Source: Bostrychus sinensis
Lineage: Eukaryota; Chordata; Actinopteri; Gobiiformes; Eleotridae
Direction of reading: 5' to 3'
Assembly (NCBI GenBank): GCA_020698575.1
Contig: CM036254.1
Span: 23,226,026 to 23,290,025 of the forward strand
Length of the DNA stretch: 64,000 nt
Made by a program: the position numbers and the translations under genes. Positions 61,763-64,000 of this stretch are shown here, one piece after another; the first letter of the stretch is position 1; every line of letters starts with the position of its first letter. Below the pieces are notes generated by a model. The model worked only from the letters and a program-made list of their open reading frames with translations, searched no databases and had not been told where the DNA came from.

Positions 61763-64000
61763 CTGGAAATAAGAGCATATACACAGACACTCAGCATAAA
61801 AGTGTCATTTCCTGTCGCTGCTCAACATCACACTTGTGCATATACTGTACATTAAGCACTCAGCGCATCAGAGTACTATTGCTTTCCATCACTTCACAGC
61901 TAGCATTGAGGCATTCTACGGGAATCCTCTTCTGTAAAGCCTGTATGCCTATGAACTCTTAGGAAAGCTCTGAGCAGGGCATAAATCAACCTGGGCTAAT
62001 AACAGCTACTTAAAAGCAGCTGTGGAGCAACCAAGGAGTGAATTACAAATGCTCCGAGACGTCCCGGCTTAGAGAGGAAAAGTCTTCTACAGAAAGCTTT
62101 TTAATCCATTTCCAAAAAAAAAAAAAAAAAAAAAAAAAAAGAGTCCCCTAAGCAAAGGCTTTCATTGTGGTTTGACAGTGGCTGAGAAACTATTAACAAG
62201 CTTTATAGCATCCCACAAATAATGCTGCCTCTTGATTATTGTTATTGCTCCTCTATGAATACAAACATATGTCTTATTTTAAAGAGAAACTATTTGTTGA
62301 CATAACCAGTCTATATTCAAGCAGAAGCACTGGGCAATTAATCACTAACAAACAATATAATTACCATGGGAAAAATCATGTCAATTATTTAATCAGTGTG
62401 GAATAATAATTATAATAATAATAATGTCCCAGCCAATCTTGCATAACATATATCACAAACTGTGTTGCCACCAAATCTCAGTGCCACTAGTAAAAACATT
62501 ACCAATATATTTTCATGCAAGTCAACCTTTATTCACTTTTCACAATTTTAACTGTTCACAGCAGGACAAAAGAAATCTATATAAATAAGCAGTACACTTT
62601 CTTAATCTAAATCAAATATTAAGTTAATTTGTGGTGCTTGAATAAGATTTGAGATCCTAATGCTAAGCCCAAACTCAGTAGTAACATTATCCAGATGTGA
62701 CAGCCTAGTTGTCTAAACAGAAGTAAAATACTGAATATTTCTTCTTCTATGAACTGAGTAAAAGCACACCCTAACAACATTAAACATGAATGATTCACAG
62801 CTAATGGCTTCCTAATACTGGCTGAGAAAGCTAGTTGGAAAATAGCTGCCTCTTGAGACACCTGTTGCATTCAGGTGAGCACCGCATTTTAATTTTAACC
62901 CTGGATCGACCCAGCAGGGCTAAAGAACATCTCTAATGTTAATGCCAATATATAATCTAGTGAAATAAATTGCCATTGTCTTCCTGGGCTCTTGCAGGTT
63001 ATCCCTTTGTGATGTGCTCCTGACACGGTTGTCATGGTAACTTCCTCCGTGATGCAGACGACTAAGCCCCGGTCGTGATGGAAAGCTATTACACCATCAA
63101 GCCCAGTGGAAATGGCAGGGTGCATATGGATGCGGTGGCCTGCTATTTTTTGTAGCCTGGATTATATGGGCTCACTTAACCCTGTGCACCTCTTAACACA
63201 CTGGCTGACGTATCATTGGCCTTTGGCTGCAATTTTGTCAGTGTCTGAAAAGTGCAAACATACAACAACAACAACAACAGAGTGGTGGTCCTCAGGTGTA
63301 GCTCATGGAGTGGTCTGTCTACATGTGTTTGTGGTGTGCATTTTTCAGCAGCATTAGCTTGTGGCTGTCTGTACAACTTCAAGGAAACAAGTTATAAATG
63401 CCATCATTGAAGACTGTTTTTTGAAATAACCATAATATTATTTTCAGTTGGATAAAAAGAAACAAATGACTTTGAGTCCACTTTGAGTTCACTGACATCC
63501 CTGCACCTTAGCCATTTAGCTAAGCCACATACCGAGGCAGGGATCTATACAATAATCAACTAATGCTGCTAAACATAAAACACATAATGCCTCAAATACC
63601 AAAACATTATCAATATTTGGCTCAATAGCAGTAAAACTACAAAGTATTTGCATATGTTTCCAGCCAAGGCTAGAGATTGTCTCCATAGGGAAATAGAAAA
63701 TATGCTGTGTTTTATTTTAAAAAATAGGAAATGTGGTGAAAATGCCCCTTTGCTCTGACTTTGATGCTAAAGAGTGTCTTGTACCATGCTGTTAATAATA
63801 ACATTTTGCTCAATAATTGAAAATGTACAGCATGTCTGAAAGATACCCTACATTTTGTAAGTTCTTCCAGCTTCAGAAGAAAAAAAAATGCAATATTAAG
63901 AGTTACTAAATAAAGGGAGAAGAAATTGGGGCATAGTTTCTCTCTAGAGAGCTCCACCTGAGGGATACAGCAGTGTCCTCGTGCAGCATACAACATCACT
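61763..64000 (-). other. sipa1l2 intron upstream of window exon 1
   Basis: No coding exon is recognised to the window edge. It holds an A27 run at 62114-62140, a short TAA/ATA run near 62405-62425 and an ACA repeat at 63261-63280. The next upstream coding exon must lie past 64000. Confidence 0.6.
62114..62140. repeat. A27 homopolymer
   Basis: Uninterrupted A run, possibly a retroposon tail; no head was recognised to its left. Confidence 0.85.

Noticed and set aside
1..64000. CRISPR arrays, phage genes, operons or bacterial defence systems
   Set aside because: No regularly spaced palindromic repeats, no ribosome-binding-site-led gene clusters; the window is vertebrate genomic DNA with spliced genes.

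Overview
The window is vertebrate genomic DNA, most likely from a ray-finned (teleost) fish. It is AT-rich, has GT-AG introns of 0.1 to 11 kb, and carries fish-typical repeats: a Tc1 deletion derivative, hAT-type MITEs, tRNA-derived SINEs and RTE-like tails. There is no operon structure, CRISPR array or prokaryotic gene. Most open frames over 60 codons are chance frames in introns and were not annotated.

One protein-coding gene is present, read right to left on the minus strand: the 3' two thirds of sipa1l2 (signal-induced proliferation-associated 1-like 2, a SPAR-family Rap GTPase-activating protein). I assembled 17 coding exons from 61762 down to the stop codon at 12135. Every junction has AG and GT dinucleotides and a compatible phase. 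The joined frame is 3291 nt (1096 residues plus stop), with no internal stop or frameshift. It enters inside the Rap-GAP domain (exons 1-4), continues through a PDZ domain (exon 5), a long Ser/Pro-rich linker (exons 6-11) and the conserved C-terminal SPAR region (exons 12-15), and ends in a coiled coil (exons 16-17). The N-terminal part, the first half of the GAP region and the promoter lie beyond base 64000. The 3' UTR probably ends near 10800 at an AATAAA signal. Paralogue choice (sipa1l2 rather than sipa1l1 or sipa1l3) rests on remembered family sequences, chiefly the C-terminal blocks.

Two extra exon-like segments fit the frame exactly: a 21-nt microexon at 16159-16179 and a 54-nt cassette exon at 25595-25648. 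Exon 7 has a second in-frame acceptor. The part of the protein C-terminal to the PDZ domain may therefore be diversified by alternative splicing. Oppositely oriented copies of one hAT-like MITE flank exon 13, which could favour exon skipping or circular RNA.

Bases 1-10799 lie downstream of sipa1l2. No complete gene was recognised there: it holds a decayed retroelement-like fragment, MITEs, a tRNA-derived SINE, a duplicated block and two GC-rich islands of unknown role. The introns hold transposon remnants, a dispersed family of roughly 150-200 bp repeats, microsatellites, and a few compact motif-rich stretches that could be regulatory. Those include a perfect DR1 nuclear-receptor half-site pair. 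No wholly new system was found; the most interesting leads are the splicing-related ones.
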